Shown here: positions 26,652 through 34,746 of the stretch, one piece after another
How the letters are laid out: each line of letters starts with the position of its first letter
Numbering within the stretch: the first letter of the stretch is position 1
Assembly: GCA_020725025.1 (NCBI GenBank)
Contig: DYFV01000014.1
Span: 17,097-81,096 of the forward strand
Length of the DNA stretch: 64,000 nucleotides
Origin: Azoarcus sp.
Lineage (GTDB): Bacteria; Pseudomonadota; Gammaproteobacteria; Burkholderiales; Rhodocyclaceae
Direction: 5' to 3'
The notes under the pieces: generated by a model
Database searches by the model: none
Told to the model about the DNA's origin: nothing
What the model saw: only the letters and a program-made list of their open reading frames with translations
Made by a program: the position numbers and the translations under genes

Positions 26652-27317
26652 TCACGCGGCCTTGCCCGGGGCGTCCGGCTGCATCGCCGGCGCCGCGCGG
26701 CGGAAGGCGTCGAGTTCCGCGCAGGCCGCGTCGATCGCGACGATGGTGGGCCAGGGCGTCAGGTCCACCTCGAAGCGGCGGGCGCTCTCCACCTGGGGCA
26801 CCAGATACACGTCGGCCAGCGTCGGCGCGTCGCCGAAGCAGAAGCGGCCGCGCCGCGGATCGGATGCGAGGAGCGCCTCCAGCGCATCGAAGCCCGCCGA
26901 GATCCAGGTGGCGCACCAGACCTCCACCGCCGCCTCGTCGCAGCCGAGCTGCTTCCTCAGGTATTCGAGGATGCGGCGGTTGTTCACCGGGTGGATGTCG
27001 CAGCCGACGATCGCCGCCAGGGCGCGCACCCGCGCCCGGTCGTCCGGGTCGGTGGGCAGGAGGGGCGGGGTGGGGTGGCGCTCCTCCAGCCACTCGATGA
27101 TGGCCGGCGACTGGATCAGGGTGAGGTCGCCGTCGGCGAGCGCCGGCACCAGCGCCTGGGGATTCAACGTCCGGAAGGCGGCACCGAGATGCTCCTCGGT
27201 GCGCAGGTTCACCGCCACGTATTCGTAGGCGATGCCCTTCAGGTTGAGCGCGATGCGCAGGCGGTGCGAGGTGCCGCTGCGGAAGAAGTTGTAGAGCTTC
27301 ATGGTCGCCGCGCTCAT
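26652..27317 (-). CDS. maiA: Zeta-class GST: maleylpyruvate/maleylacetoacetate isomerase
   Basis: 221 residues. The glutathione active-site region is 'YNFFRSGTSHRLRIALNLKG', with zeta-class features 'NPQALVPALADGDLTLIQS' and 'IHPVNNRRILEYL'. In the gentisate route this enzyme converts maleylpyruvate to fumarylpyruvate with glutathione as cofactor; the homologue in Ralstonia is NagL. The start at 27317 shares one base with the stop of the hydroxylase gene (TGATG). An alternative ATG lies 15 bp further on. Its place between hydroxylase and transporter genes supports the maleylpyruvate assignment over tyrosine catabolism. Confidence 0.88.
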   Translation of the reverse strand: MSAATMKLYNFFRSGTSHRLRIALNLKGIAYEYVAVNLRTEEHLGAAFRTLNPQALVPALADGDLTLIQSPAIIEWLEERHPTPPLLPTDPDDRARVRALAAIVGCDIHPVNNRRILEYLRKQLGCDEAAVEVWCATWISAGFDALEALLASDPRRGRFCFGDAPTLADVYLVPQVESARRFEVDLTPWPTIVAIDAACAELDAFRRAAPAMQPDAPGKAA

Positions 27318-28510
27318 CACGGCCTCGCCAGGCAGTTGTCGGCGTTCCAGCCGTAGAGCCATTCCATCGCGTCGTAGAAGCGCTCGGGGCTGCGGCCCTT
27401 CCACAGGTCGTTGCGCACCAGGCGCTCGACGCCCTTGGCGTGGTAGATGCGGCCCATCTCGCGGCTGGAGAGCACGATGCGCGCGGTGCGCGCGATGCGC
27501 GAGCGCTGGTAGAGGTCGAAGGCCTTGGCGAAGTCGTTGCCGTGCACCCGCAGGGCTTCGCCCAGGGTCACTGCGTCCTCCAGTGCCATGCAGGCGCCCT
27601 GGGCCATGTACTGGGTGGTGGGGTGGGCGGCGTCGCCCAAAAGCGTGGCGCGGCCGAAGGTCCAGTCGGCGATCGGTTCACGGTCGGCGGTGGCCCAGCG
27701 CTTCCAGCTCTTGGGCAGGTCGATGAGCTGCCGCGCCTTGGGGCAGATGCCCTGGAAGTAGCTCTGCACCTCCTCGGGGCTGCCCTCGGTGACGCCCCAT
27801 TCCTCCTTCTCTCGGCTGTGGAAGGTCACCACCACGTTGTATTGCTCGCCGCCGCGCAGGGGGTAGTGCACCAGATGGCAGTTGGGCCCGACCCAGATGC
27901 TGGCCGCGTTCCACTGCAGGTTCTGCGGGAAATCCTGCTTGTCGATCACGGCGCGATAGACCACGTGGCCGGTGACCCGCGGAGGGTCGTTCACATACTG
28001 GGCGCGCACCACCGAGCGCACGCCGTCGGCGCCGATCAGCGCCTGGCCGCGGAAGGCCCTGCCGTTCTGATCGAAGACCGTGACGCTCGCGTCGTCCTGC
28101 TCGATGCGCTCGACCCGCGTCGAGGTGAAGAACGCCACCCGGCCGGTCTCCTGGGCGCCCTCCAGCAGCGACAGGTGCACGTCCACCCGGTGGATCACCG
28201 CGTAGGGATTGCGGAATCGCTTGCGGAAGGCCTCGCCGGTGGGGATGCGGCCGACCAGCGTCTCGTCGAGCGCGTCGTGCATCACCATCTCGTCGGTGTA
28301 GACCGCGCGGCCGCGCGCCTTCTCGCCCACGCCCAGGGCGTCGAAGGCGTGGAAGGCGTTGGGGCCGAGCTGGATGCCGGCGCCGATCTCGCCGATCTCG
28401 GCGGCCTGCTCCAGCACCTGCACCTCGAAGCCCTGGCGCACCAGGGCGAGCGCCGCGGCGAGGCCGCCGATGCCGCCGCCGGCCACCAGCACGGGAAGCT
28501 GTTCGTTCAT
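27317..28510 (-). CDS. FAD-dependent 3-hydroxybenzoate 6-monooxygenase
   Basis: 397 residues, group A flavoprotein hydroxylase. The FAD-binding motif 'VAGGGIGGLAAALALV' is at the N-terminus, the DG motif 'LIGADGVRSVVRAQ' near 160, and the GD motif 'LLGDAAHPTTQYMAQGA' near 290. This is the arrangement of 3-hydroxybenzoate 6-hydroxylase (MhbM/NagX type), which makes gentisate using NADH and O2. Salicylate 5-hydroxylase is a different, multi-component enzyme. The ATG at 28510 was chosen because a GGAGAGGGAC site precedes it. The neighbouring gentisate dioxygenase makes this function strong. Confidence 0.88.
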   Translation of the reverse strand: MNEQLPVLVAGGGIGGLAAALALVRQGFEVQVLEQAAEIGEIGAGIQLGPNAFHAFDALGVGEKARGRAVYTDEMVMHDALDETLVGRIPTGEAFRKRFRNPYAVIHRVDVHLSLLEGAQETGRVAFFTSTRVERIEQDDASVTVFDQNGRAFRGQALIGADGVRSVVRAQYVNDPPRVTGHVVYRAVIDKQDFPQNLQWNAASIWVGPNCHLVHYPLRGGEQYNVVVTFHSREKEEWGVTEGSPEEVQSYFQGICPKARQLIDLPKSWKRWATADREPIADWTFGRATLLGDAAHPTTQYMAQGACMALEDAVTLGEALRVHGNDFAKAFDLYQRSRIARTARIVLSSREMGRIYHAKGVERLVRNDLWKGRSPERFYDAMEWLYGWNADNCLARP

Positions 28511-28535
28511 GTCCCTCTCCTCCAATGGAATGGTC

Positions 28536-29240
28536 TTATTCGGGCTTGCCGATGGTGAGCGCGACTTCGCCCACCCCGTCGATGCGCCCGGTGATGCGGT
28601 CGCCCGGCGTGACCGCCCCCACGCCTTCGGGGGTGCCGGTGTAGATCAGGTCGCCCGGCTGCAGGTGATAGAACTGGGACAGGTCGGCGATGATCTCGGG
28701 GATGTTCCAGATCAGCATGGAGAGGTCGGAGGACTGCTTCGTCTCGCCGTTCACCGCCAGGCTGATGGCCCCCTCGGCGAGCACCGCGTTAGACGGGACG
28801 ATCTCGCTGCACACCGCCGACTGCTCGAAGTCCTTGCCGAGATCCCACGGCCGGCCCTTGTCCCGGGCGACGAGCTGCAGGTCGCGGCGGGTCATGTCCA
28901 GGCCCGCGGCGTAGCCGTAGATGAGGCTGGGCGCGTCCCCTTCGCTCACCCGGAAGCCCGGCTTGCCGATGGCGACCACCAGCTCCATCTCGTAGTGGTA
29001 GTTCTCCGTGCCTGGGGGGTAGGCCACGGTGGCGCCCGATTCGACCAGGGTCGAGACCGACTTGGTGAAGTAGAAGGGGCGGGCGGCGGCCTTGTCGACG
29101 GGGGCGCCCATTTCCACCGCGTGGGCGTGGTAGTTGCGGCCGACGCAGAAGATGCGGGCGACCGGCAGGCGGGCATCGCTGCCGCGCACCGGCAGGGAGT
29201 ACACCGGCGGCGGGGTCCAGAGGTAGTTGGCTTGCGTCAT
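28536..29240 (-). CDS. Fumarylacetoacetate hydrolase family: fumarylpyruvate hydrolase
   Basis: 234 residues, the normal length for single-domain FAH enzymes. 'RIFCVGRNYHAHAVEMG' opens the domain. Metal ligands are in 'NYHYEMELVVAIGK' and 'GYAAGLDMTRRDLQ'. 'GRPWDLGKDFEQSAVCSEI' and 'IYTGTPEGVGAVTPGD' complete the core. In the gentisate pathway it cleaves fumarylpyruvate to fumarate and pyruvate; the Ralstonia homologue is NagK. It is 26 bp downstream of the dioxygenase gene and 25 bp upstream of the hydroxylase gene. Confidence 0.88.
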   Translation of the reverse strand: MTQANYLWTPPPVYSLPVRGSDARLPVARIFCVGRNYHAHAVEMGAPVDKAAARPFYFTKSVSTLVESGATVAYPPGTENYHYEMELVVAIGKPGFRVSEGDAPSLIYGYAAGLDMTRRDLQLVARDKGRPWDLGKDFEQSAVCSEIVPSNAVLAEGAISLAVNGETKQSSDLSMLIWNIPEIIADLSQFYHLQPGDLIYTGTPEGVGAVTPGDRITGRIDGVGEVALTIGKPE

Positions 29241-29266
29241 TTGGGCTTCTCTCATTGGCTGGGTGA

Positions 29267-30304
29267 TCAGGCGCGGACTTCGTGGAGTCCGAGCTTCTTG
29301 TGCAGCGGCGCCTCGTCGGCGACGAAGACGAAGGCCGGTGTGTCGGCGGAGCGGTTCGCGAGGCTCACGGGGGTGTAGCCCGGGGCGCAGCAGGTGTCGG
29401 CCTCGGCGAGGCTGAAGGGGGTCTCGCCGATACGGGCGTCGACCCCGCCCTCGATCAGGTGGAAGACCGCCGCCGGCGAGCGGGCGGGGAGCGTCAGCGT
29501 CTCGCCCGGGCGCAGCATCAGCGCGGAGAAGCCGAGGATGTTCTGGCACTCGGCGCCGGTTTCGGGATTCACGTAGGCGACCTGCACCGCCTCGCCGGTC
29601 GGCGTGACCTCCGACAGCGCGAGGAGCGCCGCACGCACCTCGACCCAGGGGTAGCGCAGCATCGGGTAGCGGGGGCTTGCCCGGGTGAAGACGGGGGAGG
29701 GCACCACGCCGCCGCGCAGGTAGGCGCGCTCGCTCGCCTCGCGGGCGGTGAAATCGGGCGTGCCCTCGATGACGTAGGACGCCTCCATGTAGTACACCAG
29801 CGGCAGGTCCAGCACGTCGAGCCACACCACCGGGTCCGTGCCGTCGTGGCCGTGCTCGTGCCACAGGCCGGTCGGGGTGAGGATGAGGTCGCCGCGGCGC
29901 ATCGGGCACTTCTCGCCGTCCACCGTGGTGTAGGCGCCTTCGCCTTCCACGATCATGCGTACCGCGTTGGGCGTGTGGCGGTGGGCGGGCGCGATCTCGC
30001 CCGGCAGCAGGAGCTGCATGCCCAGGTAGATGGCGCTGGAGGCCTGCATCTTCTCCAGGCCGTGGCCGGGGTTGGCGAGCACCAGCACGCGTCGCTCCGC
30101 CTTCTCGATCGGGGTGAGCTCGCCCGCTTTCATCAGCAGCGGACGCAGCGCCTCGTAGGACCAGGCGGCGGGGCGGGTGCGGGGGCCGGGCTTGCCCGGC
30201 GGGAGCACCGCGCGCAGGCTGGGCCACAGGGGCACCAGGTTCTGGGCGGTGAGCGCCGAGACGTAGTCGGCGGGGAGATCCTCGAGGCGACCGAGTTCCA
30301 ACAT
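29267..30304 (-). CDS. Gentisate 1,2-dioxygenase
   Basis: 345 residues, bicupin. The first cupin carries the Fe(II) histidines in 'PGEIAPAHRHTPNAVRMIVE' and 'LTPTGLWHEHGHDG'. The second cupin spans about 250-330. It opens the gentisate ring to maleylpyruvate, using O2. It is the first gene of the seven-gene reverse operon (dioxygenase, hydrolase, hydroxylase, isomerase, dctP, dctQ, dctM). It faces a divergent LysR gene across a spacer with two perfect palindromes. Confidence 0.92.
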   Translation of the reverse strand: MLELGRLEDLPADYVSALTAQNLVPLWPSLRAVLPPGKPGPRTRPAAWSYEALRPLLMKAGELTPIEKAERRVLVLANPGHGLEKMQASSAIYLGMQLLLPGEIAPAHRHTPNAVRMIVEGEGAYTTVDGEKCPMRRGDLILTPTGLWHEHGHDGTDPVVWLDVLDLPLVYYMEASYVIEGTPDFTAREASERAYLRGGVVPSPVFTRASPRYPMLRYPWVEVRAALLALSEVTPTGEAVQVAYVNPETGAECQNILGFSALMLRPGETLTLPARSPAAVFHLIEGGVDARIGETPFSLAEADTCCAPGYTPVSLANRSADTPAFVFVADEAPLHKKLGLHEVRA

Positions 30305-30341
30305 CTGCTATGCTCCTCCAGCGTCATACCGCCTGCATAAC

Positions 30342-30359
30342 ATCTTTCTAATGAAAGAT
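30342..30359. promoter_or_regulatory. Candidate LysR operator for the gentisate operon
   Basis: ATCTTTC-TAAT-GAAAGAT is a perfect 18-bp inverted repeat 38 bp upstream of the dioxygenase start. It contains the LysR-type T-N11-A core (30343-30355). Confidence 0.6.
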
Positions 30360-30451
30360 TGATCCAGATCAGGGCGGGCGGTCGTTTGTTGTGGTGGAGA
30401 AACTGTATCGACCGGTCGACATTCGGTCCATGCAATGGTATCAATCCGCTC

Positions 30452-30468
30452 TATTCGATAATCGAATA
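30452..30468. promoter_or_regulatory. Second perfect palindrome just upstream of the LysR gene
   Basis: TATTCGAT-A-ATCGAATA is a 17-bp perfect palindrome ending 9 bp before the preferred LysR ATG (30478). It sits where an autorepression site would. It also argues against upstream start codons for that gene. Confidence 0.5.
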
Positions 30469-30477
30469 AAGCTCCGG

Positions 30478-31380
30478 ATGAACGCCCTCGACCCGCGCCT
30501 GCTCGCCGTCTTCGACGCGATCCACACGACCGGCAGCGTGACCCGTGCCGCCGAGAGCCTTGGCCTCGGCCAGCCCGCGGTGAGCATCGCGCTCGCGAAG
30601 CTGCGCGAGCACTTCGACGACCCGCTCTTCGTGCGCACCGCCGGTGGCATGGTGCCGACCCCCTTCGGGCAGGAGCTGGTGCGCGCGGTGCGCGAGGCGC
30701 TCGATGCCCTCGAGCGCGTCACCTGCCATCGCACGGGCTTCGACCCTGTCAGCTCCGACCGCAGCTTCCGCGTGTGCATGACCGATATCAGCCAACTGGT
30801 GCTGCTGCCGGGCTTGTGGAGCCATCTGCGGGTGGCGGCGCCGGGCATCCGCATCGAAGTCGAGCCGCTCTCGCCGGACACGCCGAAGATGCTGGAGTCG
30901 GGCGAGGCGGACCTCGCGCTCGGGTTCATGCCGCAGCTCGAAGCCGGCTTCTACCAGCAGGCGCTCTTCCGCCAGGACTACGTGTGCATGGTGAGCGCGG
31001 GTCACCCTCGGATCGGCGACACGATCACACTCGCCCAGTTCGAAGCCGAGGACCACGCGGTGGTGACGAGCTCGGGCACCGGCCACCTCATCGTCGACCG
31101 CGAGCTGGCCCGCCTGGGCATCACCCGGCGGGTGACGGTGCGCATCCCCAACTTCGTGGGCGTAGCCTTCGTCGTGGAGCAGACCGACCTCGTCGTCACC
31201 ATCCCGCGCCGGCTGGGCGAGGTGCTGGAAGGGCGCGGCCGCTTCCGCATCCTGCCCATGCCCTTCGAGCTGCCCGACTACGCGGTGAAGCAGCACTGGC
31301 ACGAGCGCTATCACCACGACCCGGGCAATCGCTGGCTGCGCGGGGTGATCTCGGAGCTGCTGTCGGAGTCGGGCCGCTGA
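30478..31380 (+). CDS. LysR-family regulator, probable gentisate operon regulator
   Basis: 300 residues from the ATG at 30478. The helix-turn-helix is 'LLAVFDAIHTTGSVTRAAES' and 'GQPAVSIALAKLREHFDD', close to the NodD/NagR/MhbR-like LysR group that controls aromatic catabolism. The effector domain contains 'DPVSSDRSFRVCMTDISQLV'. The open frame could begin at 30391 or 30430, but the start of conserved sequence and a palindrome at 30452-30468 favour 30478. It is divergent from gentisate dioxygenase and is therefore the probable activator. Effector unknown, likely 3-hydroxybenzoate or gentisate. Confidence 0.87.
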   Translation: MNALDPRLLAVFDAIHTTGSVTRAAESLGLGQPAVSIALAKLREHFDDPLFVRTAGGMVPTPFGQELVRAVREALDALERVTCHRTGFDPVSSDRSFRVCMTDISQLVLLPGLWSHLRVAAPGIRIEVEPLSPDTPKMLESGEADLALGFMPQLEAGFYQQALFRQDYVCMVSAGHPRIGDTITLAQFEAEDHAVVTSSGTGHLIVDRELARLGITRRVTVRIPNFVGVAFVVEQTDLVVTIPRRLGEVLEGRGRFRILPMPFELPDYAVKQHWHERYHHDPGNRWLRGVISELLSESGR

Positions 31381-31486
31381 CGCGCGGCGCTTGCATCGCG
31401 CGGCCGTCGTGCGCATAATGCGCGCCTCGCATCGATTCCCGGCCGCTAGCGACAGGCTGCAGACGGGGAAGCACGGTGCGAGGTAG

Positions 31487-31514
31487 TTGACGCAAGATCG
31501 GTTTCTGCTAGAAT
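31487..31514 (+). promoter_or_regulatory. Sigma-70 promoter of tRNA-Arg
   Basis: TTGACG (31487-31492), a 16-bp spacer, and TAGAAT (31509-31514). The tRNA begins 17 bp after the -10 box. This is a strong match to the vegetative consensus. Confidence 0.75.
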
Positions 31515-31530
31515 GCCGCTTCTTTGCAAC

Positions 31531-31607
31531 GCGCCCGTAGCTCAGTTGGATAGAGTACCTGGCTACGAACCAGGGGGTCGTGGGTTCGAATCCTGCCGGG
31601 CGCGCCA
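31531..31607 (+). tRNA. tRNA-Arg (anticodon ACG)
   Basis: A complete 77-nt cloverleaf with encoded CCA. The acceptor GCGCCCG pairs with CGGGCGC. The D-arm is 'AGCTCAGTTGGATAGAGT'. The anticodon stem CCTGG/CCAGG holds loop CTACGAA (anticodon ACG at 31565-31567). The T-arm contains GGTTCGAATCC. The anticodon ACG is read as ICG after deamination, giving arginine for CGU/CGC/CGA. Confidence 0.97.
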
Positions 31608-31622
31608 TAGATTCAAGCATTT

Positions 31623-31648
31623 AGGCCAGTCGAAAGACTGGCCTTTTT
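31623..31648 (+). terminator. Rho-independent terminator after tRNA-Arg
   Basis: AGGCCAGTC (31623-31631), GAAA loop, GACTGGCCT (31636-31644), followed by a T-run to 31648. A textbook intrinsic terminator 15 bp beyond the tRNA. Confidence 0.9.
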
Positions 31649-31748
31649 GCTTTTGGGGTCCCAGGTGGCGTTTTGGCAGTCCCTCGCCGACCTCTTGGGC
31701 GAGGCCACCTCCGCGGCCGGCAGCGCCCCGTCCGATCGTCAGGCCGGT

Positions 31749-32663
31749 TTACGGACTTCGGTCCGGATCGACGTGAGACGAAAACACGACGCTACGCGCG
31801 GCATCGAGAACGGCGCGAACTCCGGAATGCCGGATGCGCCGCTCGGTGCTGATCAGCCAGAAGGCCTGGCGCACCTCTTCGACTCGCCCGACCTCGCGCA
31901 CGCCATAGCGCCCGGCGATCTCAGCCGAGAGGATGGCGGGGGCCGGGAAGTAGCCTTCGCCGGTTTGGGCGAAAGCCTTCATCAGGGCGCTGTCGTCGAA
32001 TTCCCCCACGACCTGCGGAGACAGGCGCGCTTCCCCCAGCCAGCGCTCGATCTCGCCGCGTACCGCTGCACTCGGGCCGGGAAGCAGTAGCGGCGCGCCG
32101 TTCAGACACCCGGGAAAGTCTCCCCCTCCCTCCGCCAGGGCCGGCGCGGCGAGGAAGGCGATCGCGCTCTCGCCCAGCTTGTGGCTGTGACCGCGCACGG
32201 ACAACCCCGCAGGCATGGGTCGGTCCGCCAGCACCATGTCCAGCCGGTGCAGGGCCAGCTCCCCGAGCAGCCAGTCGATCGGAGCCTCGCGGCAGACGAG
32301 ACGCACCCGCTCGGGTAGCCGCTTCAGGGACGCGAGCAGCCGCAGCGTCAGCGACTTGGGCACGACCTCCGAAATGCCGACGCGCACGGCAGGCAGCGCG
32401 GGGCCCGCGTGCGTACGCAACGAGGAGAGCATCTCGTCGCCGAGGGCGAACATCTCGTCGGCATAAGAAAGCGCGACCCGTCCGGCTTCCGTCAGCTCTA
32501 GACCACGCCCCGCCGGACGAAGCAGCGGAGTGCCCACCTCGTCTTCGAACAGCTTGATCTGGGCGCTGACGGTCTGCGGCGTGAGATGCAACTGCTTGGC
32601 CGCACCGGCCACGCTGCCTGCATGGGCCACGGCCCAGAAATAGCGCAAGTGTTTGAGGTTCAA
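31749..32663 (-). CDS. LysR-family regulator, NhaR-like, divergent from the SbtA operon
   Basis: 304 residues if it starts at the TTG at 32663 ('NLKHLRYFWAVAHAGSVAG'). The frame stays open to an ATG at 32723, which would add 20 residues. That extension is AT-rich, unlike coding sequence around it, and lies where the divergent promoter should be, so I prefer the TTG. NhaR-subfamily features include 'LLGELALHRLDMVLADRPMP' and 'VVGEFDDSALMKAFAQTGEG'. It is divergent from an unknown gene plus sbtA/sbtB and is likely their regulator, perhaps sensing sodium, pH or inorganic carbon (inference). Confidence 0.85.
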   Translation of the reverse strand: MNLKHLRYFWAVAHAGSVAGAAKQLHLTPQTVSAQIKLFEDEVGTPLLRPAGRGLELTEAGRVALSYADEMFALGDEMLSSLRTHAGPALPAVRVGISEVVPKSLTLRLLASLKRLPERVRLVCREAPIDWLLGELALHRLDMVLADRPMPAGLSVRGHSHKLGESAIAFLAAPALAEGGGDFPGCLNGAPLLLPGPSAAVRGEIERWLGEARLSPQVVGEFDDSALMKAFAQTGEGYFPAPAILSAEIAGRYGVREVGRVEEVRQAFWLISTERRIRHSGVRAVLDAARSVVFSSHVDPDRSP

Positions 32664-32856
32664 GACTGAGGATTCGTAAAAAATTGCGAGTACGTCAATA
32701 TTAATCGACTTTATGTGATTCATGCGGGCCGTCAGAATGCGGCCGGGCTCGCCCCGGGAGCAGAAAAGCGTCCGGCGGTCGCGCATCCGTGTCCATGAAC
32801 TCGAGCTGGAGGAGGTGCCGGCGCATGAAAACCCGTATCCGAGAGGAGGCCTGCAA

Positions 32857-33411
32857 GTGTTGATGGAGGACAGGAGCATCGTTGCGCTCGTGCGCAGCCC
32901 CGCCGATCTGGAGCGCGCCTGCCAGGAGCTTGCCGGCCTCCTGTCGGCCTTTCGCCGGCGAGGTGGATCGGCCGCCATGACTGGATGCCTGCTCGGCATA
33001 TGGATGGATGAACGAGGGGGGGTCGAGCTGCCCCCGGTGCTGGAGTTGGGCGAGTCGGCAGAGGCGACCCGGCCCGCCCGCATCGTGGAGGCAACCGGCG
33101 TGAGCGGCATCTGGATGATGTATTTCCTGGAGGCGCCGCCGCGCACGGTGTCGCGCACCGACCTGCTCGGAGCGCTGGTGCGCGCCTCGGTGCGCGGAGG
33201 GGGCGATCCGGCGCTTTGTCACTTCATTCCGGTGTTCGCCCGCGACAGGCAGTCGGGTAGCGTGCAGGACGAAATGCAACGCCTCGAGCGCTGCCATCCC
33301 GGTCTGCTGCTGGCGCCGCTCCATCAGGATCCCCACACCGGGGTGCTGGACTGGCCGCCCGAATCGCGCTTGCTGTCCGTGTCCTCTCCTCAGCGAGCAT
33401 CACTGCACTGA
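32857..33411 (+). CDS. Uncharacterised protein encoded directly upstream of sbtA
   Basis: 184 residues from a GTG at 32857 (AGGAGG ends 7 bp before it); an ATG two codons later is the alternative. I do not recognise a family. The sequence is soluble-looking, with no signal peptide or membrane helices. Notable stretches are 'SIVALVRSPADLERACQEL' at the N-terminus and 'FIPVFARDRQSGSVQDEMQ' later. Its stop is 5 bp before the sbtA GTG, so it is almost certainly co-transcribed and probably coupled. The context suggests a role in bicarbonate/sodium uptake or its regulation. Confidence 0.65.
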   Translation: MLMEDRSIVALVRSPADLERACQELAGLLSAFRRRGGSAAMTGCLLGIWMDERGGVELPPVLELGESAEATRPARIVEATGVSGIWMMYFLEAPPRTVSRTDLLGALVRASVRGGGDPALCHFIPVFARDRQSGSVQDEMQRLERCHPGLLLAPLHQDPHTGVLDWPPESRLLSVSSPQRASLH

Positions 33412-33416
33412 CCGCC

Positions 33417-34358
33417 GTGGATCCGATCATTCTCTTCTTTCTGCTCGGCCTGACGGCTGGGCTGCTGCGTTCGGAGCTGCGTCTTCCCGCGGCGGTGTAC
33501 GACCTGGTGAGCATGCTGCTGCTGCTGGCGATCGGCATGAAGGGCGGCGTCGAGCTCGCCAAGCAGTCCTTCGGCGAACTGTTGCCGCAGATGCTCGCAG
33601 TCATGGCCATGGGCCTGCTGCTGCCCCTCATCGCCTTTCCGGTGTTGCGCTACGCGGGCCGCTTCAAGCGGGCCGATGCCGCTTCCATCGCCGCGCACTA
33701 CGGGTCGGTGAGCGTCGCCACCTACGCCGTGGCGGCGGCCTGGTTTGCCAGCCGGCAGATCGAGTTCGAGGCGCACATGCCCTTGCTGCTGGCGGTTCTG
33801 GAGATCCCGGCGATTCTGGTCGGCATCGTGCTCGCCCGCGGCCTCTCGCGCGAGATCCGACTCGACACGGTGGCCCACGAGGTCTTTCTCGGCAAGGGCA
33901 TCGTGCTGCTGATCGGGGGGCTGCTGATCGGCTGGGCCTCGGGACCGGAGGGCATCGTGCCGCTCGAGCCCCTGTTCTTCGACCTGTTCAAGGGAATACT
34001 CGCCTTGTTCCTGCTGGAGATGGGGCTGATCACGGCGACCCACTTCGGCAGCCTGAGACGCTACGGCGTGTTCCTGGTGCTTTTCGGCATCGGCATGCCC
34101 CTGTTCTCGTCGCTGGTGGGTACGGCGCTCGGCTGCATCCTGGGGCTCTCGGTCGGCGGAACGGCGATGCTTGCCACGCTGGCGGCGAGTGCCTCCTACA
34201 TCGCGGTGCCCGCCGCCATGCGCATCTCGGTCCCCGAGGCCAACCCGGCGCTGTCCCTGGCGGCATCCCTCGGCGTAACCTTTCCGTTCAACGTCCTGGC
34301 AGGCATCCCGCTCTATCACGCGCTTGCGGCGAGGGCCCATGTGCTAATCGGAGGTTGA
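33417..34358 (+). CDS. sbtA: SbtA-family sodium-dependent bicarbonate transporter
   Basis: 313 residues from a GTG, with about ten membrane helices in two inverted halves. Family features include 'LLLLAIGMKGGVELAKQSFG', 'AHYGSVSVATYAVAAAW' near the first substrate site, and 'ASASYIAVPAAMRISVPEAN' in the second half. It is somewhat shorter than cyanobacterial SbtA. SbtA imports HCO3- with Na+ across the inner membrane. Here it sits between an unknown coupled gene (5 bp upstream) and its PII-like partner SbtB (4 bp downstream). Confidence 0.9.
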   Translation: MDPIILFFLLGLTAGLLRSELRLPAAVYDLVSMLLLLAIGMKGGVELAKQSFGELLPQMLAVMAMGLLLPLIAFPVLRYAGRFKRADAASIAAHYGSVSVATYAVAAAWFASRQIEFEAHMPLLLAVLEIPAILVGIVLARGLSREIRLDTVAHEVFLGKGIVLLIGGLLIGWASGPEGIVPLEPLFFDLFKGILALFLLEMGLITATHFGSLRRYGVFLVLFGIGMPLFSSLVGTALGCILGLSVGGTAMLATLAASASYIAVPAAMRISVPEANPALSLAASLGVTFPFNVLAGIPLYHALAARAHVLIGG

Positions 34359-34362
34359 CGCG

Positions 34363-34665
34363 ATGAACAGTCACAACCGGAAGCTGCTTACCATCGTCAC
34401 CGAATCCGTTCTCGAGAACGTGCTCGTCAAGGACGTCGAGCGCCTGGGCGTTCACGGCTACACGGTGAGCGATGCGCGGGGCAAGGGTAGTCGAGGGGTG
34501 CGCAGTTCCGCCTGGGATGCCACCAGCAATATCCGGGTCGAGATCCTGTGCGACGAAAGGACCGCCAGCGCGGTTGCGGCGCACCTGCAGGCGCACTACT
34601 ACGCCGACTACGCGATGATTCTGTTCATGACCGACGTCACGGTGCTGCGGCCGGAGAAGTTCTGA
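34363..34665 (+). CDS. sbtB: SbtB-like PII-family regulator of SbtA
   Basis: 100 residues, the size and fold pattern of a PII protein: 'KLLTIVTESVLENVLVKDVE' opens beta-1 and helix 1, and a T-loop region 'SDARGKGSRGVRSSAWDATS' follows. The core ends 'YYADYAMILFMTDVTVLRPE'. The uridylylation tyrosine motif of GlnB is absent, as in SbtB. The C-terminal Cys-Cys loop of some cyanobacterial SbtB is also absent. SbtB binds adenyl nucleotides and inhibits SbtA; which ligand acts here is unknown. Confidence 0.85.
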   Translation: MNSHNRKLLTIVTESVLENVLVKDVERLGVHGYTVSDARGKGSRGVRSSAWDATSNIRVEILCDERTASAVAAHLQAHYYADYAMILFMTDVTVLRPEKF

Positions 34666-34746
34666 TCCCTGCGCGGCCGGTCAGCCGACGACGAACTGTG
34701 CTTCCATACAGCTTGTCCAACCGCGGACAGGCCACAGGAGGCGACG

